Positions 11,486-22,240 of a stretch of 64,000 nucleotides of DNA are shown piece by piece. Location: positions 32,515,295 to 32,579,294 of the forward strand of contig OU015524.1 in the NCBI GenBank assembly GCA_907165065.1, read 5' to 3'. Both the position numbers and the translations under genes were made by a program. Source of the stretch: Caprimulgus europaeus. Taxonomy: Eukaryota > Chordata > Aves > Caprimulgiformes > Caprimulgidae. Positions within the stretch are counted from its first letter, which is position 1. Every line of letters starts with the position of its first letter. The notes below the pieces were generated by a model. It did not search any database. It was not told the DNA's origin and was given only the letters and a program-made list of their open reading frames with translations.

Positions 11486-14400
11486 GCTCCACAGGGAAGG
11501 TGGAATTCCCACCAGCAGGGTGGGAGATGTGAGAGCAGGGAACAAGCCTGGCATTGCCTCCTCTAGCAAGAAGACTCCTTTTGTAAGGAGTATGAATGAC
11601 TTACAATCTCACAGCTTGCAGAGCAAAGTCCCAGTGGCCAAGGGCTTACGCACACCATTGATGGTAAAACAGCCAGCAAATAATAAAGAAATTACTGTTT
11701 AAGAATACCCTTCCTGGTGTTACAGCCTCCTAGAAATGACCCTCTTTTTTGTGTCTTGTTAGGCACTTAACGTCAGGCTGCCTGGATTATCTGTGGATAG
11801 GAAGATTTAACTAAAGCATAGATTTAAGAGTGAATAAAGCAGAAGAGGATTGACAGACTTGAAGTGATTAAATGTCTCCACTTATTCTTCCTTATTCTTT
11901 TTCCTGTCTACTGATCTTTTTCTGATATTCCCAGGTTTAATATTGAAAACAAGGTGGGACTTAGCTGTTCCACTGCTGCACAGCAAACAGCAGGCAAGGA
12001 CTGATCTGCATATTCAGCTTACCCTTTCCTTCTCCCTTTTACTCCAAATACATTCAGCCTTAATGCCATTGTGTTTCATTGCAAAGTAATTTAATTTGTT
12101 TTCTGTGGCCACCTCTAGGATTCTTTCAGCCTTGCTTCTGTTTCACTTATCTGTCTTCACCTGAATAGCACGGATTTGAAACATTATTCTCCAGACAATT
12201 TAGTTTGCATGCTATTTTCTGCCTATGTTTTAATCTGTAGATCCTTTTTTATTATATCTGAGCCCTGACTGGCATTTATAACATTTTCCAATACACTTTC
12301 ACATACTAATTAAGATGTGAGGGATTTCTTTTCACTTTTTCTAGGCAGCACAGAGGTAGCCCTGGAATTAGATATGACAAATGGCACATGGGAGTATGAC
12401 CTCAGGAAGCTAAAGTTGCCGGTAGCAAAGATCTTGTTTTCAGATAATACTCCTTTTACATCCGTAAATGTCTGCATCTTCTAGCATTTTTCCAAAGAGC
12501 AATGTCCACTATACAAAGGACATTGTGATATTTTAAATGTGCTTAGGTTCATTCATGTCAGCATTCTTTACAAAGTTTTTTAAAATCTTTTTGTCCTCTT
12601 CACTTCTTTCCTGAAGTCTGGCCCAAGGTACCTGGAAATGATGATGGTTTTGGATCCCAACTCCCAGACACTATTTAAAGGCAGAGCAATTGTCTTACAA
12701 TCCATCTGATAGAATTACTCATCCGTCATACTATGGGAAGCCAGGGAAGTGCCTGAAGTCCTGCCAGAGGACCTAATAGCTCTAGCTCTGGCGCTCATGA
12801 TGTTACAGTGGAACTAGCAGCGTCCAAAATAAGGTGTGCAAGTAATCTGTATGCAGAGGGTATAGTCAATTTAGCAGCTACTTGATGAACATGGAGCTTG
12901 GGTGTAAACAAGGTATAAATGGCTACCATATGTAAATATTTTCAAACCAAAATACAAAACTAGCTTTTCAACATGGGTTTCCTCTGTTATTTAAATAAGA
13001 ACCCCAAAATTGCAAAAAAGGACAGCACAAAACAGACATGCAGAATAAAATCTACTTTTGGCTAGAAAGTGATAAAAATATCTTTATATGTACTTTTCAG
13101 GATTGCAAAAGGTAATTGAAAAACAAATTAATAGAACTTTCTAATAATTCAAAGTTTGAAGTACACGAGTTATTTCAGTAATGTATCTTCAACTCGTTTC
13201 TCCTCTTTCTCCATTTGTGCATTATTCTTGAGGAAATCACTATTTTCTTGAGTATGATTTTCACTTAAAATTACCGCTACATTATACTTCTTGCATGTAT
13301 TTAATATTATGTTTTTATTCTTGCACTGGATGAATACCAGTCTTGGAATCGTGTTTTATCTATCTCTCCAAAATGTTCATTAATGCTTATTTAATTAATA
13401 GGGTATTTGGAAATACTCCTTCTTCCCAGTTACCTATTTTTAAAAAGGAAAGCAAATCCAAATGGACTATCTGATTAAATCCACATAAAAAACTTTTTTA
13501 TTTTCCTGGAACTCACTTTTTTTTCCAGGGTTTTAAAAAATATTTTATTGCACTAAAAGGAGTATGCAGTACATTTTTTTAATATTTCATCGGTGAAACA
13601 TTGGTGTTAAATTATTTCACTGAAATTGGTGTTATTTAGTGATATTGAATGTTTGTTTGCCTAGCATATAGTATATAGTGTAGGGCAACCTATATTTTGA
13701 AGATGATTTCAAGTGAAACCTATACAATTTTGTGAAGATCCTTGAAATCATCTCATGGAGGTTACAAAACCAGTCAGGGTGAGCTATTGTTTCATTATCT
13801 GCTATCTTTAATCCAGGAACAGAAATGTGATTGCAAGAGAGTGGCTTATTTCTTTTAGTTCAACCCTTTTAGCATCTTTCTTGTTAACTATGTCTTGCTA
13901 TTTCATCATGGTCAGTGGCATTTGTTCACTGCCTAAGCTTGTCCAAGTACTACTTTAGATCAAGTGGCACCTCTGTGCTGTGGTAGAGCTGTGGCTGAGA
14001 ATTCTCATTTGTTAAAATCTTTCAGATTTCTGAGTGTGTCCTTGTTCATATCTGAAACAAAAATGAAAACCTTCATAAGTTAATGGTTGTTGATTTTTTT
14101 GCTTTTTAAAAATAGGGAAGTTTTATCAAAGTTTCTAGATCCAAATAGAAAGCTTCAGGTCTGATTCAAGAGTTGCCAAAATGATGGTTTACTTAGGTGA
14201 GATTATGAGATGGGTCACCTAGTAGCTAACATGCCTTGACAGATGCAGAGCAGGCAATTCAGCTTTTAATAAGAATAATTTTACTGACATTTATTCAGGA
14301 AATAGCAAAATACAAAGCCAACTGCACTCAAGCAGAGCACCTAGGAACTATGGTATTGTACAGTATCCGTTCCCTGAGTAAAGAAATATATATGGCATCT

Positions 14401-17344
14401 TCTACAAGATGCTGGAGAAGTCACACATTTGGGAGCTCTGTAAAACATGGTCAAAACCTACTTGTTTTCAGAGTGATGGATCTGTATCAGACAGGATGAG
14501 AACTCACTATTTCCAGAGGTCTTGTGTGACGATATGAACACCTCTTGTTTTCTTGCTTGCTCGCTTTTTATCTCCTAAAAAAGGGAAAATAATCTTTGAT
14601 GTTTGGCTTCAAAATGGAAATGAAACTTCAGAAATAGCTAAGAAAGGGAAGAGAACTTAGCCTGTAGGTCATTCTATGGATCTTATTTAGTGAAAACAAA
14701 GGCAGAAAGCTCAAAATGGAACATGTTTACCCTTTTGGCACTAGTGTGATATGTGTTTTGGGGCTAGCAAGGAACACTGTCTTCCAAAGATCAGCTTTGA
14801 GTCCTGGCATAAATCATCCAATTTATCTAAGGCTGAGTTAATTATTGGAGGTTTTTTTGTCTTAAGTGAACAGCAATGTGAATGTGTTGATCTTCATTTG
14901 GAAAGCAAAATTCCACTTTATCCCTGATTGCTTTAATACTTCTCCATCTGCTGGCCCTTGCTCAGCTTCCAGTAATATCTTCTCTTTTTATTCTGTGTGC
15001 ACCAGTCATTGGAAGAGCTACTCTCTATCTGGGGAGATCTGTTAAAAGCATGAACCTCTTTGCACAGCTGTGTGGTCAGAGGTGCAAGATGGTTCACAAA
15101 TTCCCAAAGCAGGCAGAGAGGCTACTGCTTTAGTACAAAATCCTGTAAAAAAATAGCATGTGGCAGAACAGCTACAGGAAGGCACAAATAGTACCCAGAG
15201 GATCTGCAGCATAACAAGTTCAAGTAAAAAGGGTCATGCTGATTCAAGCAAGATGCGTAAAACTCTCTTATAAAGTAACAAGCTGGGCCTTGAGTCTCCT
15301 GGTGTTTCATGATGATTTGACTGGTAATGGTCAGACATGTTTGAAAAAAATCAAAATCAACTTCTGTCAGAAAAATGCCAGTCTATTGAAAGTGAAATCC
15401 TTTGCAGAAAAGTGCTGATTTGAATAAGTCTGCTAACAAAACTCAGCAGTTGTCTGCCTCTTCCCTTCTTCATTCATCCACCCAGCTTCTCAGATGCTTC
15501 CTGAAAGACTGTCACACAGCTCAGATCCTCAGGGGTTTTAAACGTCTTTTATGCTTATGAATTACCTTTTATGCTCAGGAAACTAGTCTTCATCAGCAGT
15601 GAGAGGAATTTATTGGACAGGGTTTCCACTCGTGCTGCCACAGTGTTCAGAACCCAAGTCTGGGATGGGCTCCTGGTCCCCCTGCAAGCCACCATCCAGA
15701 ATGAAGTGTGAGGAACTCAGTGTTTCTATTGCTCAGCCTGGTTACTGGCCTAGGACTAGTGGCCTTATGTGGCCCTGGCTATGTGACCACAGTAGCTTGG
15801 GGAGCCAATTACCCTGAAAGTAAAGCCGTCATCTGTGACTATAACTTTATGTTGGAGCACCATCAAATGGGCCAGAAATAGCCCCACTGTGAGTCAGTAA
15901 GTTTCAAGAATTTGGAGAAGCAGATTTTATTTTAGGAATATCAATTTGCAGCATTTCTGAAACTAAATACTCTAGAATTTAACAAACATCTTTAAATTTT
16001 TGGTCTTTCTCTCCTACTGAAGATGAAAAGGTTTTAGAGAATGCAAAATTTATGAAGAATGGGAATGTAGCTTTCTGACCTACTATAGTATTTTCTAAAG
16101 GGATATCTCAATAGGTTGCAGAAATAATGAGTTATTTTACTGCTTTATTGCTACCTCCCAGCCCACTGCCAGTTGCTAAGGGAATGAAAACTCCTTTCAG
16201 CCTTAAAGAGAATGAATGAATGCAAATAAATACTCCTACTACAAACAGAAGATCTGGTTCTTTTCCTCTTATATCAATGAGACTGTCCTAAGCCAGTCCT
16301 CAGATACTGACCCCACAAGACAAAGATGTGACTTGCACCAGCTCCCAGAGGAATCCACAGTGGTGGTGAACAGACAGGAATTTCAAGGTTTGTGTGTTCT
16401 CCTTGAAAACTATGGAGGAAAAACAAAGATATGTCTAATGATAGATACTTCATTACAAAGTCTCAGGTGATTTTTCAGAAATATTGAGTTATTTATTAAT
16501 ACTTAGTCTAAAATTATTATATGTGCCTTAAGTTGTAGGAGATCCTACCTTGTTAACTTTTAATCTCCTCCTTCCTTTGTGCAAAGGAGAGCATCTTTCC
16601 TCCTTCTGGTCTGTACAAAAATTGAGATTCCCACAGAATCCAACATCTTGGGAGCAGCCTAGTCACCACATAATACCAAGACCTCAGAAGGATACTCTTT
16701 AGTTATTAACTAGGCAAAATGTTCTGCCTCTGCTCAGTCTGTCTTCTGCCATCCATATCAAAAAAGTATATGGTGTTACTGAATAGAAAGCTGGTTTGCA
16801 TTCTCAGTACTAGTGAGGGTGCACAAGCTCAGAACAGACTATACAGACTACAAGAGCTTTATCCTGCAGTCCAGATTCAAGGAAGGCTCTGGTATGGAGG
16901 GTGCTGGAGGAGAAGGGAAAAGTGGCAGCTTTTACTCGTGAAATCTATTCTTCACTTGAACAAGCCCTGTGCAGTAAAAGTTGAAAGTGAACAGGAAACG
17001 TGATCTACAAACCTGTCACAGGTCACTAACCCTTCTTAAAACTGCATGCATGCTTCGTAGCCCCTGCATCATAAGTCTTTCCAGTGGGAAAGCAAAACAA
17101 AGAACAATCAAGAGTTCACAGGAAGCCGCTTGGAATGATTGGAAAGTGTCTGGACTAGACCAAACACCTGGAGAGTTGCTGGTTTCATTTCTGACTATAT
17201 TGCATTATTTTAGTTTACTTTTACAGATGCTAACCCTTGAGGAAAAGAAATACTGATTCTACAAAAATGCATATTTTTGCACATATTTTGCACCACTGCT
17301 AAATCCTCTTTCTTCCCACATCAATAATCAGTCCCCACAGTCCC

Positions 17345-17463
17345 TGAATCATAGAATGGTTTGGGTTGGAAGGGACCTTAAAGATCATCTAGTTCAAACC
17401 CCCCTGCCACGAGCAGGGACACCTTCCACTCGACCAAGTTGCTGAAACACTCATCCAACCTGG
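17345..17463 (-). mobile_element. CR1 LINE, short 3'-end fragment (minus)
   Basis: The segment reads inward from the CR1 3' terminus. It begins TGAATCATAGAATGGTTTGG and continues with GGTTGGAAGGGACCTTAAAG, AGATCATCTAGTTCAAA and the conserved ACACCTTCCACT block. Reverse-complemented, it aligns without large gaps to the last 120 bases of the plus-strand CR1 at 17500-19349, with about 12 differences by eye. It is 5'-truncated to about 119 bp, a normal size for avian CR1 copies. It ends where recognisable sequence of the opposite-strand CR1 is about to begin, so the two inserts nearly abut, with their 3' ends facing outward. Confidence 0.9.
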
Positions 17464-17499
17464 AATCATTCACTGTCTTCGAATTTCAGATTTAGGTTT

Positions 17500-19349
17500 C
17501 AGGACATGGAATACAGTGTGAGCCTGACAGAATTAAATTTAGCCAGAGAAGTCAAGGGCAACAAAAAAAGCTTTTATAGGTATGTTGGGGAGAAAAGGAA
17601 AACTAGGGAAAATGTGGGCCCTTTCAGGAAGGCGACAGGAGATCTGGTCACCCAGGACACTGAGAAGGCTGAGGTGCTCAATGACTTTTTTGCCTCAGTC
17701 TTTACTGGCAAGGACTCGTGCCACACTGCCCAAGTCCTAGAAATCCAAGGATAGGTCCAGGAGAATGAAAAGCTGCCCACTGTAGGAGAAGATCAGATTC
17801 GGGAGCACCTAAGGAACCTGAAGGTGCACAAGTCCTTGGGACCTGATGGGATGTCTTCACGGGTCCTGAGGGAACTGGCGGATGAAGTTGCAAAGCCTCT
17901 ATCCATCATATTTGAGAAGTCCTGGTAGTCCGGTGAAGTTCCCACAGACTGGAAAAAGGGGAACATAAGCCCCATTTTTAAAAAGTGTAACCAGGAAGAA
18001 CCGGGGAACTACAGGCCAGTCAGTCTCACCTCAGTGCCAAGCAAGATCATGGAGCAGATACTCCTAGAAACTATGCTAAGGCACATTGAGATCAAGAAGG
18101 TGATTGATGACAACCAACATGGCTTCACCAAGAGCAAATCGTGCCTGATCAGTCTGGTGGCCTTTTATGATGGGATTACAACACTGGTGGATAAGCCTAA
18201 AGCAACTGATGTCATCTACCTGGACTTGTGCAAGGCATTTGACACCATCCCACATGGCATTCTTATCTCCAAATTGGAAACATGTGGGTTTGATGGATGG
18301 ACCACCCGGTGGATAAGGAACTGGCTGGATGGTCACACTTAAAGAGTTGTGGTCAACAGCTCCAAGTCTTAGTGGAAACTGGTGACGAGTGGTGTCTCTC
18401 AAGGTTCGATATTGGGACCAGTGCTCTTCAATATCTTTGTCAGTGACATGGACAGTGGGATTGAGTGCACCCTCAGCAAGTTTGCCGATGACACCAAGCT
18501 GAGTGGTGTGGTTGACACACTGGAGGGATGGGATGCCATCCAGAGAGACCTTGACAGGCTTGAGAGGTGGGCCTGTGCCAACCTCATGAAGTTCAACAAG
18601 GCCAAATGCAAGGTCCTGCATCTGGGTTGGGGAAACCTGAAGCACAAGTACAGGCTGGGCAATGAGTGGCTTGAGGCCAGCTCTGAAGAGAAGGACTTGG
18701 GAGTGGTGGTAGACGAGAAGTTCAACATGAACCGGCAATGTGCACTTGCAGCCCAGAGGACCAACCGTATCCTGGGCTGCATCAAGAGAAGTGTGGCCAG
18801 CAGGTCGAGGGCGGTGACTCTCCCTCTGTATTCTGCTCTCTTAAGGCCCCACCTGGAGTACTGCGTCCAGTTCTGGAGCCCCCAACACAAGAGAGACATC
18901 AACCAGTTAGAACGAGTCCAGAGAAGGGCCACAAAGAAGATCCGAGGGCTGGAGCACCTCTCCTGTGAGGACAGGCTGAGAGAGTTGGGGCTGTTCAGTC
19001 TCGAGAAGAGACGGCCCTGGGGAGATCTTATAGCGGCCTTCCAGTACCTGAAGGGGGCCTACAGGAAAGCTGAGGAGGGACTTTTCATAAGGGTAGTTAA
19101 TGACAGGACAAGAGGAAATGGCTTTAAACTGAAAGAGGGTAGGTTTAGATTAGATATTAGGAAGAAATTCTTCACTGTGAGGGTGGTGAGACACTGGAAC
19201 AGGTTGCCCCCCCTGGAAGTGTTCAAGGCCAGGTTGGAGGAGGCTTTGAGCAACCTGGTCTAGTGGAAAGGTGTCCCTGCTCATGGCAGGGGGGTTGGAG
19301 CTAGATGATCTTCAGGGTCCCTTCCAACCCAAACCAATCTATGATTCTA
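17500..19349 (+). mobile_element. CR1 LINE, 5'-truncated, with most of the RT domain
   Basis: Non-LTR retrotransposon of the CR1 family, the main LINE of birds. The insert keeps the reverse transcriptase part of ORF2, its C-terminal region and the 3' untranslated end (19264-19349), which contains CTAGATGATCTTCAGGGTCC and closes in CCAATCTATGATTCT. CR1 ends in short 8-bp-type repeats rather than a poly(A) tail, as seen here. ORF1, the endonuclease domain and the start of ORF2 are missing, as expected from incomplete target-primed reverse transcription. The exact left junction lies somewhere in 17464-17530 and is not resolved. Four in-frame stops and a 21-bp deletion show that it is dead. Its readable frame suggests it is one of the younger CR1 copies in the window. 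Confidence 0.95.
17506..19263 (+). pseudogene. CR1 ORF2 reverse transcriptase pseudogene
   Basis: Would encode the LINE polymerase that copies CR1 RNA at a nicked target. One frame runs the whole way, 586 codons with the final TAG, interrupted by TAG at 17752-17754, TAG at 17926-17928, TAA at 18340-18342 and TAG at 18370-18372, with no frameshift. Visible landmarks in order are: the pre-RT segment [54 protein letters not shown] (finger region); palm motif [11 protein letters not shown] at 18217-18246, with the catalytic Asp at 18223-18225; motif B SGVSQGS at 18388-18408 (usually SGVPQGS); motif C FADD at 18481-18492, with both Asp residues kept; then the C-terminal part with [17 protein letters not shown] and WNRLP. 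Next to WNRLP, seven codons are missing (PPLE, where the CR1 copies at 42 and 57.5 kb read [12 protein letters not shown]). The catalytic residues survive, so loss of function came from stops and truncation. The 17506 ATG is only the first Met visible, not a true start. Confidence 0.93.
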
Positions 19350-21739
19350 CGTGCAACCACTGAGGGAATTCAGTGCAATCTGTTAAGGTTCTGCAATATC
19401 CTGCTAGATTCAAATCAATGAGAGAGAAATGGGTTTGGCTGAAATAAGATTTCTTGCTTTTCCCTTTTATCTTTTTCCTAGCTAGCAAAGCTTTGCTCCC
19501 CAAGTTACTTTGCATTAGTTGTTTCCCTCATGGTCTTTAACTGTTCAGCTTCAGCACAGCTTTGATATTTTCAGGTTTAATTTGCAAAAAATACAGAGGG
19601 AAACTCTGTCAGGAATGACTACACGAGGCTAAAGATTAATAGAATGCCCAGATGAAAAGAATCTGTCAAAAAATGCTTAAAAAGACAATGACATTTTTGT
19701 CAACATTGTGAATTGCTGTCTCCTGAAAAGGATTCTTTCTTTCCAGAAGATTTTTTTTTTTTTTTTTCACTAGATAAACTTCTGACATTTGGAGCAATTT
19801 TACTTAAGTACACTGTCCACACAGTATTTTAATAGAGGTCCTTTCTATCCCTGGAACCTCTTCAGACCTAGAGTATGGCTCTGAATGTCCCAGTTTGAAC
19901 CTGCCTTTGCTTACCTGAAAAATTAACATAATTCTCGCCATGATTATACACCATTTTGTAAATGACAGGCAAGAGCTCTGGTTAAGTTCAAAGCACATTA
20001 TTATTACTTGAAACTTGGAGCCTTCCTAGTTTTGTCATTTGTGCGACATGCCAAAGGATATTACAATAGTTATTGTTCATTGATAACTATCATTCAAACA
20101 TTCAACAATGATCAAGCTCATTATGGCAATGTGTGGGAACACAGTCTCTACCTAGGTGTACTGTTCGTATAAGAAAGACAAACTGAACCAGAAACTTCAG
20201 TTGTGAATTCCCTACATAAAAACATCTATGAAATAAAGCCAGCAGCTCCTTCCAACAGAATACTAATATTTCACCAGTGTTTTTGAGGGATTTTTAAGTA
20301 AAGTTCATATTTCCCCAGAACAGTAAACATGAAGGTGATATACATATTATACATATGGTCTTGATGCTAGCAGTTTCATTATTTATTAATTTTACATATG
20401 GCCATACAGCAGAACACCACATAATTTCTTCTTCTACCTTGACACTAAAGGTGAAGGTGCCCAAATGGAGTTGACTTGTTCAGTCATGTGCAAAATGTTA
20501 ATTAGTTTTCATAAAATATTAATACGTTTAATTCTAAGTAAAATAATTTATTTCAGAGTGCTTAAAAAACTCACTGAGATATGGTTTGAATGAGCAAGCT
20601 ATGTCTTCGGAAAAATGCACAAGCTAACATTATGATTTCCTGGGACTACTGTTCCACGTGTCTCCCAGTAGTTAAAAGGTTAAAACACAAGGAGGTATCA
20701 CAGGAAGAAAAGGATGTGATGCTGCAGTTTTGGTGCAATTTGAGCAGAATCCACATTTGTACAGCTAATTTTTTTAATTAAATTAAATCAAAATCTAATC
20801 CAACACGTTTCCTGAACTCCTAGTCTCTGTCATGGTGGTGTTTGTGCTGACCACAGCTTAAAAGAAACTAAAACCAATCTGATCTTAAATGGGGCTACAG
20901 AAATGAAATTAATACAGAAAAAAAAAATGTTAATAGCAATTAATAAAACTCAGATATTAGATATTACAGAAAATTGATAGGAGGAGGAAAAGGGTATCAA
21001 GGGAATCATCTGTAGCCTTAGAAATTTAGTAGGTGAGAAAGAGCTTTTAACAAAAAAAAGGACATGAACATGATCCTGGCTTATTCTTACCCAGAAAAAA
21101 CAAAACAATTGATAAAAAGGTGCAAGCGACATATGCATTCAGTAAATATTTCTGTTCTTTTTTTGGAAAAAACAGGTAAGGTGTACTCAACACCTGACAC
21201 TCTTTCTTCCTTTCTGCCAGCAACGCAAAAAGACGTAGAGAGCAACTACAACTAAATATATTTAAATCATCAGTCCTATGTAACTAGTATGGACAGGTTT
21301 TGAAAACTAAGTTCTCTGTGGCATAAATGTTTATTTTCTATGAATCTTGGAAAACCAGTAGATTTCCAGAGGATACTTAAACAAAATGGCCTGAGTCATT
21401 GTTAGTCTGGCACTGATCGCAAACACAGCCTCACAGAAGACTGACACAGGTCTAGATTATAACAGAATTAAGGAGGGAAACATAATTAATTTAAATGAAC
21501 ATGGGCTTATAAAAAAAGATCCTGTCAACATCAGAACTTACTTTGAAAAAAATTAAAGCTCATGAATACAGTAAATGGGATCAAGTTTCAAAATCAAATT
21601 ACTGCTATATAAAATCAAGAAGGTATATATAACAGGAATTATGAATTGTCTAATTGGCAAGCTTTAGAATGTAGCTGTGAATTGCATTTCTGTAAAAGAC
21701 CAGGAATCAGTGTTACCCACTCGAGACTCATTCTTCTCC
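19350..21739. other. Gene-free stretch
   Basis: AT-rich DNA without recognisable exons or repeats, apart from a T-run at 19751-19767. Confidence 0.55.
19751..19767. repeat. Poly(T) run
   Basis: Seventeen consecutive T. No LINE or SINE body is recognisable next to it on the minus strand, so I do not call it a retroposon tail. Confidence 0.85.
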
Positions 21740-21832
21740 TAAGTTTTTTGCCTGAGGTAGCTGCAGATTTTTGGAGATGAGGCATTGGACTACATGATCT
21801 GCCCTTATGTAGCAATTCATTTTTTTTCTACT
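21740..21832 (+). mobile_element. Old CR1/L3-like LINE 3' tail
   Basis: GCCTGAGGTAGCTGCAGATT, then GGCATTGGACTACATGATCT and CCCTTATGTAGCAATTC, follow the order of the tail of old tetrapod CR1-like LINEs: (ACT/GCT)AGATGGACC...TCTGACCCAGTATGGCAATTC. The same tail is shared with the 3' ends of some reptile SINEs, so a SINE origin is possible. Strongly diverged. Confidence 0.45.
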
Positions 21833-21849
21833 GGTGGCTCAGAAGTAAA

Positions 21850-22240
21850 CACAAAATTATTAATGGCCAGGTTTTCAGATAACACAAATGTTAGGGAAGT
21901 GAAATAACGGTGAATAAAATGGCTAATTCGGCCATTGTACATATAAACAGGCCAAGCAGCAGTAGAGCAGTTGCAATCTCTCTGTCAATACTAAGCAGCC
22001 TTATAATACCACCTGCAACACCACGTTCAGCTCTGGGGTCTGTAGGGGTGTAGGTTATGAAAGAATTGGAGGAAGCTCAGAAAGTAATCCAGAGAATGGT
22101 TACAGAACCAAAAATATGCCCTTCTAAAAGAGATTCCAAGGGCAGTCTGTAAGTATCTTCTTACAACAGAAAAAGGAACTTTAAAGTATTTTAAACAGTA
22201 GGTTATTTAAATACAGGTTAAATTTTGGGGGGCTGTTGTA
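21850..22240 (+). mobile_element. Ancient CR1-like LINE fragment
   Basis: CCAGGTTTTCAGATAACACAAA could be a decayed motif C region (normally a TTTGCAGATGACAC-type sequence). After an apparent deletion come CCACGTTCAGCTCTGG and GGAGGAAGCTCAGAAAGTAA, then a segment matching the GTTCAGCTCTGG...GAAAAGGTACAGAGAAGGGC stretch conserved in CR1 ORF2 (protein form: YCVQLW...LERVQRRA). No open frame remains. It may be one deleted copy or two neighbouring fragments. Confidence 0.45.

Larger units (their letters stand above)
10311..17344. other. Gene-free stretch
   Basis: Mostly unique AT-rich DNA. Small features are an alternating purine-pyrimidine tract at 10892-10913 and an inverted repeat at 11462-11485. 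A moderately GC-rich patch at about 15600-15810 has no recognisable content. Open frames (for example 84 codons at 16216-16470 and 94 codons at 16719-17003) match no family that I know. Confidence 0.5.

Noticed and set aside
18076-18738. 220-codon open frame on the minus strand (and 177 codons at 18399-18932)
   Set aside because: It lies antisense to the CR1 polymerase and exists only because of CR1 codon composition. No known protein motif.
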